From NCBI RefSeq assembly GCF_007991215.1, contig NZ_BJXX01000098.1, forward strand, positions 1 to 52,949: a stretch of 52,949 nucleotides of DNA, given 5' to 3'. A program made the position numbers and the translations under genes. This DNA is from Aneurinibacillus danicus. GTDB taxonomy: Bacteria > Bacillota > Bacilli > Aneurinibacillales > Aneurinibacillaceae. Below the pieces are notes generated by a model. It ran no database searches. It saw only the letters and a list, made by a program, of their open reading frames with translations, and had not been told where the DNA came from. Shown one piece after another: positions 7,031-17,788 of this stretch. Position 1 is the first letter of the stretch. Every line of letters starts with the position of its first letter.

Positions 7031-7197
7031 ATGTCACCGTTTTTAGGAGAAATAATAGGTACCATGCTTTTACTCATTTTGGGCGACGGTGTAGTTGGCG
7101 GTACTTAAATCCGGCAGTTACAGGGCTTCCCGCCATCGGTTTTTGTTCTACAAGCTGCTTTTTGTTGCTTAGAATACAAAAGACGGAAAATTCATAA
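7031..7197 (+). pseudogene. glpF: glpF remnant with internal deletion(s)
   Basis: The ORF from ATG 7031, with a strong GGGGGAGGG site, begins as a normal glycerol facilitator (MSPFLGEIIGTMLLLILGDG) but stops at TAA 7106-7108 after 25 residues. In the next frame, directly downstream, is LNPAVTGLPAIGF, which looks like the first NPA motif region of the aquaporin family. About 270 residues are expected; under 60 codons remain. The promoter, leader and site for glpK are intact, so the deletion removed the channel but kept the operon. The second-frame match is my reading and is less certain than the N-terminus. Confidence 0.75.
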
Positions 7198-7208
7198 AAA
7201 AGGAGTAA

Positions 7209-8714
<1,506 letters not shown>

Positions 8715-8765
8715 AACGTAAAATATGCTACGCTAAAATCGACAAAATTTAGAAGTTAATATCGG

Positions 8766-8831
8766 TCGGAGAATTGGAGAAGACCACAGCAGATCCTTTG
8801 AATAACGGAGGATCTTGTTGTGGTCTTTTTG
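8766..8831 (+). promoter_or_regulatory. GlpP-type antiterminator/terminator leader of glpD
   Basis: GACCACAGCAGATCCT (8782-8797) pairs with AGGATCTTGTTGTGGTC (8809-8825), followed by TTTTTG. The motif GGAGAATTGGAGAAG before it mirrors the glpF leader. A weak TTGAAA-17-TACGCT promoter at the glpK stop could start this transcript. Confidence 0.75.
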
Positions 8832-8901
8832 TTTTCGGGAAAAGATAAACGAAATGGTTATACGGTACTTATACAATACTTAATCAGGAGAGTGAAGCAA
8901 C

Positions 8902-10584
8902 ATGAACCAACCGTTTGCAAGCGGGAATCGTCCGCGGATTTTGCGTGAGATAGAAAAACAGCAGTTTGACGTTCTTGTCATCGGGGGAGGAATTACAGGT
9001 GCCGGCATTGCGCTGGATGCACAGTCGCGCGGCATGAAAACAGCGCTTGTGGAAATGCAGGATTTCGCCGCAGGAACGTCCAGCCGCTCTACTAAGTTGA
9101 TACACGGCGGTTTGCGTTATCTGAAACAGATGGAGTTCAAGCTTGTGGCCGAAGTTGGCAAGGAGCGTGCCATCGTATATGAGAATGCGCCGCATGTAAC
9201 TACTCCGGAGTGGATGCTTCTGCCGATAATTGAAGGTGGCACATACGGTAAGTTTGCCACATCTATCGGTCTGCGTATTTACGATGCGCTTGCCGGTGTG
9301 AGAAAGAACGAACGCCGCATCATGTTGAGCAAAGCAGAAACGCTTCAAAAAGAGCCGCTGCTGCGCACAGATAAGCTCAAAGGCGGCGGATATTACGTAG
9401 AATACCGCACGGATGACGCCCGCCTGACGATTGAAGTCATAAAGGAAGCGGTGCGCCGCGGCGCCCAGGCGGTCAACTATGTGATGGCGGAAGACCTTTT
9501 ATACGAGAACGGCAGGGTGGTGGGCATCGTGGCTGTTGACCTGCTGAGTGGAGAAAAGCATACGATCCGGGCTAAAAAAGTAGTGAACGCTGCTGGACCG
9601 TGGGTCGACAAAATCCGTGAAAAAGATGGATCAAGAAAAGGCAAACGCCTGCATTTGACTAAAGGAGTACATCTAGTTATCGACGGCAAACGATTCCCGC
9701 TTCGCCAGGCCGTATACTTCGATACGCCGGACGGCCGCATGGTTTTTGCGATCCCGCGTGACGGCAAAACATATATGGGTACGACAGATACGGATTATCA
9801 CGGCGATATCGCCAACCCGAAAATGACGGTAGAAGATCGCGACTATATTCTCCGTGCGGCGAATTTCATGTTCCCGACGCTTGCGCTGACAGCAAAAGAT
9901 ATAGAGTCCAGCTGGGCGGGCCTCCGTCCGCTTATCCACGAAGATGGAAAATCTCCGTCAGAGCTATCCCGTAAGGATGAAATCTTCATCTCTGAATCCG
10001 GGCTCCTGACGATTGCCGGCGGGAAGCTGACCGGATACCGAAAAATGGCGGAGCGCATCGTCGACCTGGTGGCTTCACGGTTGAAGGAAGAGGGAGCAGG
10101 TTCCTATCCGGGCTGCTTGACCGATAAAATCCCTCTTTCCGGCGGTAATATAGGCGGTTCGGCTAATTTTGAATCGTTTGTGCAAAGTCAGGTGAAAAGA
10201 GGCATTGCCTCCGGCTTGTCTGCAGAGGCGTCGGAAAACCTGGCTCGTCGCTACGGTACCAATGTGGAACGCATCTATACAATCATCCGCGAACGCGGAG
10301 AAGAAGCGGCAGTATCCGGCCTGCCGAAAGATGTCTTCGGTTCGCTTGTTTATGCGATGGAAGAAGAAATGGCAGCTACGCCGGAAGACTATTTCGTTCG
10401 TCGTACCGGCGCTCTGTATTTTGATATAAACTGGGTAAGGCAATGGAAAGAGCCGGTGACGACGTACATGGCCCGGGTACTGGGCTGGAGTGAACAGGAG
10501 ATGTGGCGGCACCGCGAACGTCTGGAACAACTTATCAAAGATGCTACTGTTCCGCAAATCAGTGCAGTGCCCCGGCATGCTTAA
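8902..10584 (+). CDS. glpD: Aerobic glycerol-3-phosphate dehydrogenase
   Basis: A 560-residue FAD enzyme oxidising glycerol-3-phosphate to dihydroxyacetone phosphate and feeding electrons to menaquinone at the membrane. The FAD-binding DVLVIGGGITGAGIALDAQ is near residues 21-40, followed by AGTSSRSTKLIHGGLRYL and the C-terminal DAO_C region. The length matches the Bacillus enzyme. Its own GlpP-type leader upstream allows induction by glycerol-3-phosphate separately from glpK. A perfect-stem terminator follows. Confidence 0.97.
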   Translation: MNQPFASGNRPRILREIEKQQFDVLVIGGGITGAGIALDAQSRGMKTALVEMQDFAAGTSSRSTKLIHGGLRYLKQMEFKLVAEVGKERAIVYENAPHVTTPEWMLLPIIEGGTYGKFATSIGLRIYDALAGVRKNERRIMLSKAETLQKEPLLRTDKLKGGGYYVEYRTDDARLTIEVIKEAVRRGAQAVNYVMAEDLLYENGRVVGIVAVDLLSGEKHTIRAKKVVNAAGPWVDKIREKDGSRKGKRLHLTKGVHLVIDGKRFPLRQAVYFDTPDGRMVFAIPRDGKTYMGTTDTDYHGDIANPKMTVEDRDYILRAANFMFPTLALTAKDIESSWAGLRPLIHEDGKSPSELSRKDEIFISESGLLTIAGGKLTGYRKMAERIVDLVASRLKEEGAGSYPGCLTDKIPLSGGNIGGSANFESFVQSQVKRGIASGLSAEASENLARRYGTNVERIYTIIRERGEEAAVSGLPKDVFGSLVYAMEEEMAATPEDYFVRRTGALYFDINWVRQWKEPVTTYMARVLGWSEQEMWRHRERLEQLIKDATVPQISAVPRHA

Positions 10585-10601
10585 TTTAATACAGCATAAA
10601 T

Positions 10602-10650
10602 AATACAAAAATAAGCTGAAGCAGTCTCTGCTTCAGCTTATTTTTGTATT
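10602..10650 (+). terminator. Perfect 23-bp-stem terminator after glpD
   Basis: Arms 10602-10624 and 10628-10650 are perfectly complementary with a 3-base loop; the right arm contains TTATTTTTGTATT. It isolates the glp operon from the next locus. Confidence 0.85.
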
Positions 10651-10739
10651 GTTAGCCAGCGTGTAAGATATGAAAAAAATAGTATAATTAGATTGATATT
10701 TCAGTTATTTCAAAAAGATTACGCAGAGGGGAGATTTTA

Positions 10740-11873
10740 TTGGATAAAAAAATGAGCCGCAGAGAGTTTCTTAAACATGCATTACACTTAGGAGCGGCAG
10801 GCTCTTCTCTATTTTTGTTTGGAAACATGTTAGCAGGTTGTGCGATCAATGAAAAAACAAGCGAACGCAGTTATGCAACGAGAGAAGACGCCGTTTCTAT
10901 CGCCTATCTCAATAAAAGTCTCGGTTACTATTTTTTTATCATTCAACAGGAAGCGTTAAACCGAGCCGCCGATGCAAGGGGATGGAACTTCGAAGCGTTA
11001 GTAGCCGACTTATCTTTTGTTCAACAGCGCAAACAATTCGAACACTATGTCACCCAAAGAAAGCAGGCTATTATTCTTGATCCTATTGACAGTCATGGAA
11101 TGGCCGAGTTGTTTAACCATGCAAAAGACAGGCATATCTTTATCGGTGTTATTGATACGCCTGTAACAGCGGGGAAAGTCGATATAACGGTAACATTTGA
11201 TAATTACAAAGGCGGTCAGATGGCCGCAGAAAAAATAGTCAAGCTTTTAGAAAAAAAGTACGGAGAACCACGGGGCTATGTTCTTAATTGCTACGGAGAA
11301 TTAAGCAGTATTGCCTGGAAGCTGCGCCGCCAGGGGTTTGAGCAGACGTTGAAAAAGTATAAGGATATTACCCTTATTAGTATCCCGACCGGAGGCGACA
11401 TTATAAAAATGCACGATGTAACCATCGATATTCTCGCCAAATATCCGTATATTGATGCGATACATGCTCCTTCTGAAACACCGGCACGCGGCATCTATCA
11501 AGCAATGAAAGAAAAAGGAAAGCTATACACGTCAGAGCATAAGGATCACATCATCTTCGTTACCATAGACGGGGAACCGCTTGCTCATCAATGGATTAAG
11601 GAAGGGATATTGGATGCATCGATTTCACAGGATCCTATCGCCTACAGTGAAATATGTGTGGAATTACTTAACAGATATGTGCTGCACGGAAATCCGGTGC
11701 CAGAACATGAGTACCGAAATGAAAAGTATTACTGGGAGAAGGCTGATGTAATAGTAGGTCCTTCAGGTCCGTGCCTAACCATTCCTCCGTTTGAGATTAA
11801 CCGATATAATGTCAATGATCGCAGGTTGTGGGGGAATATCGCTTATAACGAATGGGGGATAACATATCAATAG
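10740..11873 (+). CDS. Periplasmic-binding-type lipoprotein beside a two-component system
   Basis: A 377-residue solute-binding protein of the Rbs/type 1 periplasmic binding family. It has a twin-arginine-like signal (SRREFLK), a hydrophobic stretch and the lipobox LAGC, so it is probably lipid-anchored outside the membrane. TTG 10740 with GAGGGGAG upstream is the start; ATG 10752 is the alternative. It is a clear paralog of the transporter's binding protein at 19318, sharing TFDNYKGGQMAAE and KKYGEP. Being next to the kinase and far from the permease suggests a sensory co-receptor role (inference, as for XylFII-LytS-like systems). A TATAAT at 10683-10688 may be its -10. Confidence 0.85.
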   Translation: MDKKMSRREFLKHALHLGAAGSSLFLFGNMLAGCAINEKTSERSYATREDAVSIAYLNKSLGYYFFIIQQEALNRAADARGWNFEALVADLSFVQQRKQFEHYVTQRKQAIILDPIDSHGMAELFNHAKDRHIFIGVIDTPVTAGKVDITVTFDNYKGGQMAAEKIVKLLEKKYGEPRGYVLNCYGELSSIAWKLRRQGFEQTLKKYKDITLISIPTGGDIIKMHDVTIDILAKYPYIDAIHAPSETPARGIYQAMKEKGKLYTSEHKDHIIFVTIDGEPLAHQWIKEGILDASISQDPIAYSEICVELLNRYVLHGNPVPEHEYRNEKYYWEKADVIVGPSGPCLTIPPFEINRYNVNDRRLWGNIAYNEWGITYQ

Positions 11874-11914
11874 AATTTTATAAATGAATATAATGTAGAT
11901 AAGGAGAGAGGAGA

Positions 11915-13669
11915 ATGAAAACAATCAAGATTCGCCTGCTCTTTTATTTTATCCTCACCAGCTTTCTTCCCATTCTCATGGTTGGATTCATTCCCTACCA
12001 AAAATCTTCAGAAGTTGTACGAACACAGATGCTCGAATTTGCCCAAAGTGCAGTGAATCAGCTTAACGAAAATATCAGCTATCATCTGAAAGAAATGGAG
12101 CTGATGTCACGTATAGTATATTACCAATCCATACCGGTACTACGCGGTGAGAAGACAGATGCATTAAGTGAAAATAAAAGCGATCCGATTGAATTTAATA
12201 AATTCCTGGCCGCACTAAAAAATAATCGGACGTTCATTGATGAGATCCATGTAATCAACGGTGATAAGGTATATACAACGGCAGTAAAACTTGATACAGA
12301 CATCCTTGCCCGGAAGGAATGGTATACAAGTGCACTGGAAAAAACAGATGAAAAAATATGGGTCGGACCGCATGAAAGCGATTACTCTATTAATAAACCA
12401 AAAACATATGAAGTAATCACGCTCATCTATCCATTTAAGCCTGTTCAATCCGGTAAAACCGCTTTAATCATGATTGAAATGAAACGCGAAAAGCTTGATG
12501 AACTATTCGGCAGCCCGAATTTAAAAAGTTTAGGAAAGCTTCTTCTTATTGATAAATATGGAACGGTTATTTATAGCCCGGATCGGTCATTGATTCTTCC
12601 CGCACAAACAGGGGAAAAACAATACATTACCAACACCAATCTGATTAGAAGCTTAAACAAGGATAACAGTTTCGTATACGATATTAATTTTTTCAGCGGC
12701 TGGAAAGTAGGCGCTTTCATCCCGAACGAAAAACTTGAAAAAAGCTTTGATTCAATTAGAGAAACCGTTTTCATTTTGTTGGTCATTTTCTTTGCCACCT
12801 CAACATTTTTGGGTCTCACATTATCGAATCATTTTACCAGGCCGCTCCAGCGCCTGCAGCGTGATATGAAGCAAATTGAAAACGGTAATTTCCATATTCG
12901 TTCACATATTCAGACCGATGATGAAATCGGTGATTTAAGCCGCAGCTTTAACCGGATGGTTGAGGAAATTGAACTTCTTATTCAAAAGATCTCGGAGAAC
13001 GAACAAAAGAAGAAGCAGGTTGAAATGAAGGCACTCCAGTATCAAATTAATCCACACTTTCTGTATAATACGCTAAATTCTGTACAATGGCTGGCCAAGC
13101 TGCATAAAGTTCCGCATATCGGCGATATGGTAACCGCTCTGATAAAGTTGTTGCGCGCAAGCTTAAACACGAAAACCTATTTGCATATGCTTGAAGAGGA
13201 ATTAGAAATCCTCTCCTACTACATGAAGATTCAACGATATCGCTTCGGAGATAATTTTCGCACCGAATATAACATTGACCCGACTTTATTAAAAGCGGTT
13301 GTTCCGCGGTTCATTTTACAGCCTCTAGTAGAAAATTCATTTTTTCACGCATTCTCTGACGGAGAAGGAACGATTTCTATTCGGGCGACACGAATCGGAG
13401 ATATAGTGAAAATTGAAGTGGGAGACAACGGCCGCGGTATGTCAGAAGAACAGGTCGTCAATATTCTTTGCCCGGAAAAAAAGAAGAAAACATCAAGCGG
13501 AATCGGAGTGAAGAACGTGGATGATAAAATTAAGCACTATTTCGGTGCTAATTACGGTCTGTCGATTACCAGCAAGGAGAATGAGGGAACAACTGTTACC
13601 ATTCGGCTGCCTTACCAGCTTAAAGACAGGGAGGATGTACATTATGCTCAAAGTATTAATAGTCGATGA
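11915..13669 (+). CDS. YesM-type sensor histidine kinase
   Basis: A 584-residue membrane kinase. TM1 is near residues 8-25, an extracytoplasmic cache-like sensor follows to about 280, TM2 is near 285-305, then HAMP (TRPLQRLQRDMKQIENGNF), the His_kinase domain with NPHFLYNTLNSVQW (phospho-acceptor H381), and a C-terminal HATPase (DNGRGMS, GIGVKNV). This is the LytS/YesM class. It is 41 bases after the binding protein and overlaps the regulator by 26 bases, so it should phosphorylate that protein. The ligand may be presented by the adjacent binding protein. Confidence 0.93.
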   Translation: MKTIKIRLLFYFILTSFLPILMVGFIPYQKSSEVVRTQMLEFAQSAVNQLNENISYHLKEMELMSRIVYYQSIPVLRGEKTDALSENKSDPIEFNKFLAALKNNRTFIDEIHVINGDKVYTTAVKLDTDILARKEWYTSALEKTDEKIWVGPHESDYSINKPKTYEVITLIYPFKPVQSGKTALIMIEMKREKLDELFGSPNLKSLGKLLLIDKYGTVIYSPDRSLILPAQTGEKQYITNTNLIRSLNKDNSFVYDINFFSGWKVGAFIPNEKLEKSFDSIRETVFILLVIFFATSTFLGLTLSNHFTRPLQRLQRDMKQIENGNFHIRSHIQTDDEIGDLSRSFNRMVEEIELLIQKISENEQKKKQVEMKALQYQINPHFLYNTLNSVQWLAKLHKVPHIGDMVTALIKLLRASLNTKTYLHMLEEELEILSYYMKIQRYRFGDNFRTEYNIDPTLLKAVVPRFILQPLVENSFFHAFSDGEGTISIRATRIGDIVKIEVGDNGRGMSEEQVVNILCPEKKKKTSSGIGVKNVDDKIKHYFGANYGLSITSKENEGTTVTIRLPYQLKDREDVHYAQSINSR

Positions 13670-15215
13670 TGAATTGATTGTCAGAAAAGGACTTCGTGCA
13701 TATGTGAATTGGAAGGCATATGATATGGAAGTCGTCTCGGAAGCGGCGAACGGGGAACAGGCTCTCGAGATCATCAATCAACAGCCCATCGAGCTTGTCA
13801 TTACTGATATCCGTATGCCTCTCGTTGACGGAATCGAGCTTACGCGTGCGGTGAAAGAGAACTATCCCCATATCACGGTTATCCTGTTAACTTGCTATGA
13901 TGACTTTTCACTTGTCAAAGAGGCGCTTGATATTGGAGCTTCCGGGTATGTGCTTAAAACAGAGCTGGAAGACGGAAGCTTCGAAAGTATACTTAAGAAA
14001 ACAAGCAAGGAATGGAAGAAGCGGCAGAAAGAAGGAGAATATTATAAAAGATTGGAAAAAGAAGCCGAAAACTCCCGTTTGTTGCTGCGTGAGAAGCAAG
14101 TTCAATCTATGCTTGAAGATCCGTCTTCTTCTATACCTGATGAGCTTGATTGGATCGAAAACGGTTTTGTTGGAATTTATTTTGAATTTTTATGCTCCCC
14201 AAATTCATTTGTCGAAGTAGAAAAGCAATTTTATGCAATCGCTTCCAAGGATAAAGGGGTTTTTCTGCCGCTTGATGATTACAGGGCAATCGGGTTATTT
14301 GCCAGAGAAAAAGAATACAGCGAAATGAAACGAACGACATATGAGCAGGAGCAATGCAGGAAGCTTTTTGGTAAAATAACAAAAATAGCGGGAGAAATAA
14401 ATATATATTATTGCGCGTCTTCAACCAATGATAAAGCAGGACACGTTTTGCGGTCATTAAAGGAGAAAGGAGCCTACCATACATTCTATAATGAATTCGG
14501 CCATTTGCTTGATGTTCATAGCATACCGCAACAGGGCATAAGCGACCCTTTTGCAAAAATGGACTGGCAGGAACTTCGACAGCTTACATTGATGCGCGAT
14601 TGGGCAAGAATCAAGGATATTTGTGATGAATTATTTTCGCATCTTGCCATTGAAAAGCCGCCTGTAGAAGACGTAAAAAAAGTGGTGCTTGAAATCATTC
14701 TGATTATTACACACGGCTTGCAAACCAACAGCAATTTGCTGACTCTGACATGGGGAAGCAACCGTTTTGATAATATTGAGCTGGCAAAGAAAAAGCGGAC
14801 ATACAAGCAACTCATCGAGTGGTTATATGAAGGAATAAATGAGCTTGAAGACAGCCGCTCTGTTTTTATTGGTGGAATCAATAGTGTGATTAGCAAAGCG
14901 ATTTCATATATGGAAAGAAATTATATGCTTGAGATTACTCTTGAAGATGTGGCGGAACACGTCGGATTAAGCAAAAGCTATTTCAGTTCGCGGTTTAAAA
15001 AGATAACGGGGGAGAATTTTATTGATTATTTAATTTCGCTACGAATTAAAAAAGCAAAGCAACTGCTGCAGGAAACAGACTTGAAGATATTGGAGGTGGC
15101 AGAAAAAGTAGGGTTTAATGATCCGAGATATTTTGCAAAACTTTTTAAACGTTTTGAAGGAGTTGGCCCTAAACAGTTTCAGGAAAGCGTACACCTGTAT
15201 GATGCATATAAATAA
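13644..15215 (+). CDS. YesN-type response regulator, AraC family
   Basis: A 523-residue regulator. The receiver domain has D8-D9 and phospho-acceptor D55 in VITDIRMPLVDG; a long linker follows; two AraC helix-turn-helix motifs end the protein (LEDVAEHVGLSKSYFSSRFK and LKILEVAEKVGFNDPRYF). ATG 13644 with GGGAGG upstream is chosen; the longer frame from 13521 lies inside the kinase gene. It likely activates the catabolic and transport genes downstream. The inverted repeat TTGGA-N8-TCCAA (15398-15415) is a possible but unproven target. Confidence 0.93.
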   Translation: MLKVLIVDDELIVRKGLRAYVNWKAYDMEVVSEAANGEQALEIINQQPIELVITDIRMPLVDGIELTRAVKENYPHITVILLTCYDDFSLVKEALDIGASGYVLKTELEDGSFESILKKTSKEWKKRQKEGEYYKRLEKEAENSRLLLREKQVQSMLEDPSSSIPDELDWIENGFVGIYFEFLCSPNSFVEVEKQFYAIASKDKGVFLPLDDYRAIGLFAREKEYSEMKRTTYEQEQCRKLFGKITKIAGEINIYYCASSTNDKAGHVLRSLKEKGAYHTFYNEFGHLLDVHSIPQQGISDPFAKMDWQELRQLTLMRDWARIKDICDELFSHLAIEKPPVEDVKKVVLEIILIITHGLQTNSNLLTLTWGSNRFDNIELAKKKRTYKQLIEWLYEGINELEDSRSVFIGGINSVISKAISYMERNYMLEITLEDVAEHVGLSKSYFSSRFKKITGENFIDYLISLRIKKAKQLLQETDLKILEVAEKVGFNDPRYFAKLFKRFEGVGPKQFQESVHLYDAYK

Positions 15216-15227
15216 GGATTCGAGACG

Positions 15228-15262
15228 CAAAGCCGCTCTATTTCCATAGGGCGGCTTCCTAT
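15228..15262 (+). terminator. Terminator after the response regulator
   Basis: AGCCGCTCTA pairs with TAGGGCGGCT around 15229-15253, followed by a T-rich stretch. It separates the regulatory from the catabolic operon. The gap 15263-15465 otherwise holds AT-rich DNA and the expected promoter, not clearly resolved. Confidence 0.6.
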
Positions 15263-15465
15263 TTTTATAGACGGTCATTTGCCTTATAGTAATAAAATCC
15301 CCTTTAATCGAAATATTTTCCTCCTCTTATCACCTCTTTTTATCTGGTTGTTTGAAGAACATAAAAATCACCACCAAAAGCTAAATATATTAAATTTTTG
15401 GAATTATAAATCCAATCTATCATTTGTATAGGGTCAAGCAGCAAAGCAGAAAGGAGTGAGAGCAT

Positions 15466-16542
15466 ATAGAAACAATCAAGGCAGCGGTCATTACAGGGAA
15501 GAAAGCGGTGAGCATTCAACTTTTTGATAAACCAAAACTGCGGGATGATGAATTGCTGGTGAAAGTTGAAATGTGCGGAATTTGTGGCTCTGACCAACAT
15601 ATTTTTCAGGGGGATTGGGGAGAGCCTTACCCTCTTATACCGGGACACGAATTCGTTGGTACGGTTGCTGAAGCAGGCTCAAAAGCATGTCAGAAGCATG
15701 GTATACAGGTAGGCGACAAAGTGGCTGTTGAGATGATCATTCCGTGCAACACATGTTATTGGTGCCGCAAGGGACTCTATAACCTCTGCATCAAGGATAG
15801 GGAACAGGGCATGCAGTATGGCTGTAATATCAGCTGTGAAAGAGAGGGGCGATTATACGGCGGCTGGTCGGAGTACCTGTATGTTCCGGCGAATGCCATC
15901 GTACACCGGATTCCGGACCATGTTCCATGGGAGAGGGCTGTGTTAATCGAGCCGCTTGCTGTTACCGTTCGGGCAGTAAACTTAACGCCGCCCAAAATTG
16001 GAGACACGGTTGTAGTTGTAGGATCGGGAACGATCGGGTTGTTGACCGTTGTCGCTGTCCGGGCTGCAGGGGCCGGTAAGGTGATTCTTGTGGGAACACG
16101 AACGGAAAGATTAGCGCTCGGAAAGGAGCTTGGTGCTGACGCTGTGGTTGACTTTCGACTGGAAGATGCGGGCTCCTTCATCATGGAGCACACAGACGGA
16201 ATCGGTGCCGACCTCGTATTCGAAACCGCGGGAACGCCTGCCGCGCAGGCGGACAGTCTCAACTACGCACGACCCGGCGGGGTGGTCAACTACATTGGAT
16301 TAACCGGCAGAAAAACGGTTTCGATTGATACCGACTGGCAAATGACTTTCAAAGAGTTAACGCTGCAGACCTCTTTCTTAAGTGCTCACAGCTATCAGGG
16401 GGCAATCAAATTAATTGCTGACGGACAATATCCGGTTGAGAAATTAATTACCCATCGTTTTCCGCTTGAACAGGTAGAGGAAGCGATTGCCTGTTCGGCG
16501 GATCGTGCAACAAAAGCATTAAAAGTAGTTTTACTCCCGTAA
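15466..16542 (+). CDS. Zinc-dependent medium-chain dehydrogenase 1 (ATA at the expected start)
   Basis: An alcohol/polyol dehydrogenase of the zinc MDR superfamily. It has the catalytic zinc region MCGICGSD, GHEFVGTV, four structural-zinc cysteines in IPCNTCYWCRKGLYNLC, and an NAD-binding VVVVGSGTIGLL. The family N-terminus (ETIKAAVITGKKAVSIQL) is present but has ATA at 15466, not ATG, seven bases after AAGGAGTG. The first conventional start is GTG 15508, which would drop the first beta strand. So the protein is either made from AUA at low level, truncated, or lost through an ATG-to-ATA change. About 358 residues from 15466. Substrate unknown; probably NAD-linked. Confidence 0.85.
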   Translation: METIKAAVITGKKAVSIQLFDKPKLRDDELLVKVEMCGICGSDQHIFQGDWGEPYPLIPGHEFVGTVAEAGSKACQKHGIQVGDKVAVEMIIPCNTCYWCRKGLYNLCIKDREQGMQYGCNISCEREGRLYGGWSEYLYVPANAIVHRIPDHVPWERAVLIEPLAVTVRAVNLTPPKIGDTVVVVGSGTIGLLTVVAVRAAGAGKVILVGTRTERLALGKELGADAVVDFRLEDAGSFIMEHTDGIGADLVFETAGTPAAQADSLNYARPGGVVNYIGLTGRKTVSIDTDWQMTFKELTLQTSFLSAHSYQGAIKLIADGQYPVEKLITHRFPLEQVEEAIACSADRATKALKVVLLP

Positions 16543-16591
16543 GAAGCGATTTCACGTTTGTAAAAAATATTTTGAAAAAGGAGGAAGAAAC

Positions 16592-17764
16592 ATGGCTTTG
16601 TTTTCAAAAGCGGCCGTGCTGAACGGTATAGAAGGAGAATTTACAATTGAAGAGTATAAGGTACCGGAACCGAAACGGGGAGAGTTCATTCTTCGCACGG
16701 AAGCCGCCGGGGTGTGCGGCACGGATGTCCACATTTATTACGGTCATCTGAATACGGTAGAGTATCCGACGATTATGGGGCATGAATTTTGCGGCATCAT
16801 TGAAAAATTAGGGGCAGACGTAACCGAAGACAGCAACGGTCGCCCGGTTAAAGAAGGAGATCGTGTTGTTATCGTACCCGGTGTCAGTTGTAACGAATGC
16901 TATTACTGCAAAATTTTGAAAACGCCTACACGGTGCGCAAATATAAGAGCATACGGATTTATGCCAAACGATGAAAACAACAGGCTTTCCGGAGGCTTTG
17001 GTCAATATGTCCATATTCAATATCAGGGAACATCCTTTTTCAAGACGGAACTTGATCCGCATATCGCAGTATTAACAGAGCCGCTTTCCATATGCATTCA
17101 CGGATTCCAGCGTGCCGGAGGTGTCCGCTTTGGAAGCACGGTTCTTGTTCAGGGAACAGGAGCCATTGGCCTTGGCGCCATTGCTTTTGCAAAACGTTCC
17201 GGTGCAGCTAAAGTCATCGCGGTCGGCGGGCCGAAACGGCGTCTCCAGCTGGCTCGCGAGATGGGAGCAGACATCGTTATCGATATTGAAGACGTACGTG
17301 ACCCGGCTGAGCGTATTAAGCTTGTTAAAAGTGAGACAAAGGGCGGCCGTGGCCCTGATATGGTCGTAGAATGTACGGGCTTTCCGTCCTCGGTACCGGA
17401 AGGGCTTGCCTACCTGCGTGACAGCGGCTCCTATGTAGAGCTTGGACATTTTACGGATGTAGGTTCGGCTGAAATTAATCCGCACTGGCATATGCTGCGA
17501 AATAACGCAGATATTCACGGTGTCTGGGGCAGTGATGTGGAACATATGGAAATGACACTAAACATTTTAGAACGCATGGAGCTCCCCTACGAGAAACTCG
17601 TTACACATCAGTTAGCGCTGGATCGAGTTGAGGATGCGATTCTCGCCATGAGCAAGAAAGCATATAAGCTGGATGACAAAGAGGAAATCATTAAAGCAAC
17701 CATTGATCCATGGGAAGCACTGGCGAAGGGTACTGTTGTTAAGGACAAATACTCGCTTGCCTAA
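16592..17764 (+). CDS. Zinc-dependent medium-chain dehydrogenase 2
   Basis: A 390-residue MDR enzyme with GVCGTDVHIYYG and GHEFCGII (catalytic zinc), CNECYYCKILKTPTRC (structural zinc) and VLVQGTGAIGLGAIAFAKRSGA (nucleotide binding). AAAGGAGG precedes the ATG. It is only distantly similar to the preceding dehydrogenase, so the two probably act on different substrates or steps. It is followed after 24 bases by an aldehyde dehydrogenase, suggesting oxidation of an alcohol group to an aldehyde and then an acid. Substrate not identified. Confidence 0.9.
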   Translation: MALFSKAAVLNGIEGEFTIEEYKVPEPKRGEFILRTEAAGVCGTDVHIYYGHLNTVEYPTIMGHEFCGIIEKLGADVTEDSNGRPVKEGDRVVIVPGVSCNECYYCKILKTPTRCANIRAYGFMPNDENNRLSGGFGQYVHIQYQGTSFFKTELDPHIAVLTEPLSICIHGFQRAGGVRFGSTVLVQGTGAIGLGAIAFAKRSGAAKVIAVGGPKRRLQLAREMGADIVIDIEDVRDPAERIKLVKSETKGGRGPDMVVECTGFPSSVPEGLAYLRDSGSYVELGHFTDVGSAEINPHWHMLRNNADIHGVWGSDVEHMEMTLNILERMELPYEKLVTHQLALDRVEDAILAMSKKAYKLDDKEEIIKATIDPWEALAKGTVVKDKYSLA

Positions 17765-17788
17765 TCAATCTTAGAGGAGGAATACGGC

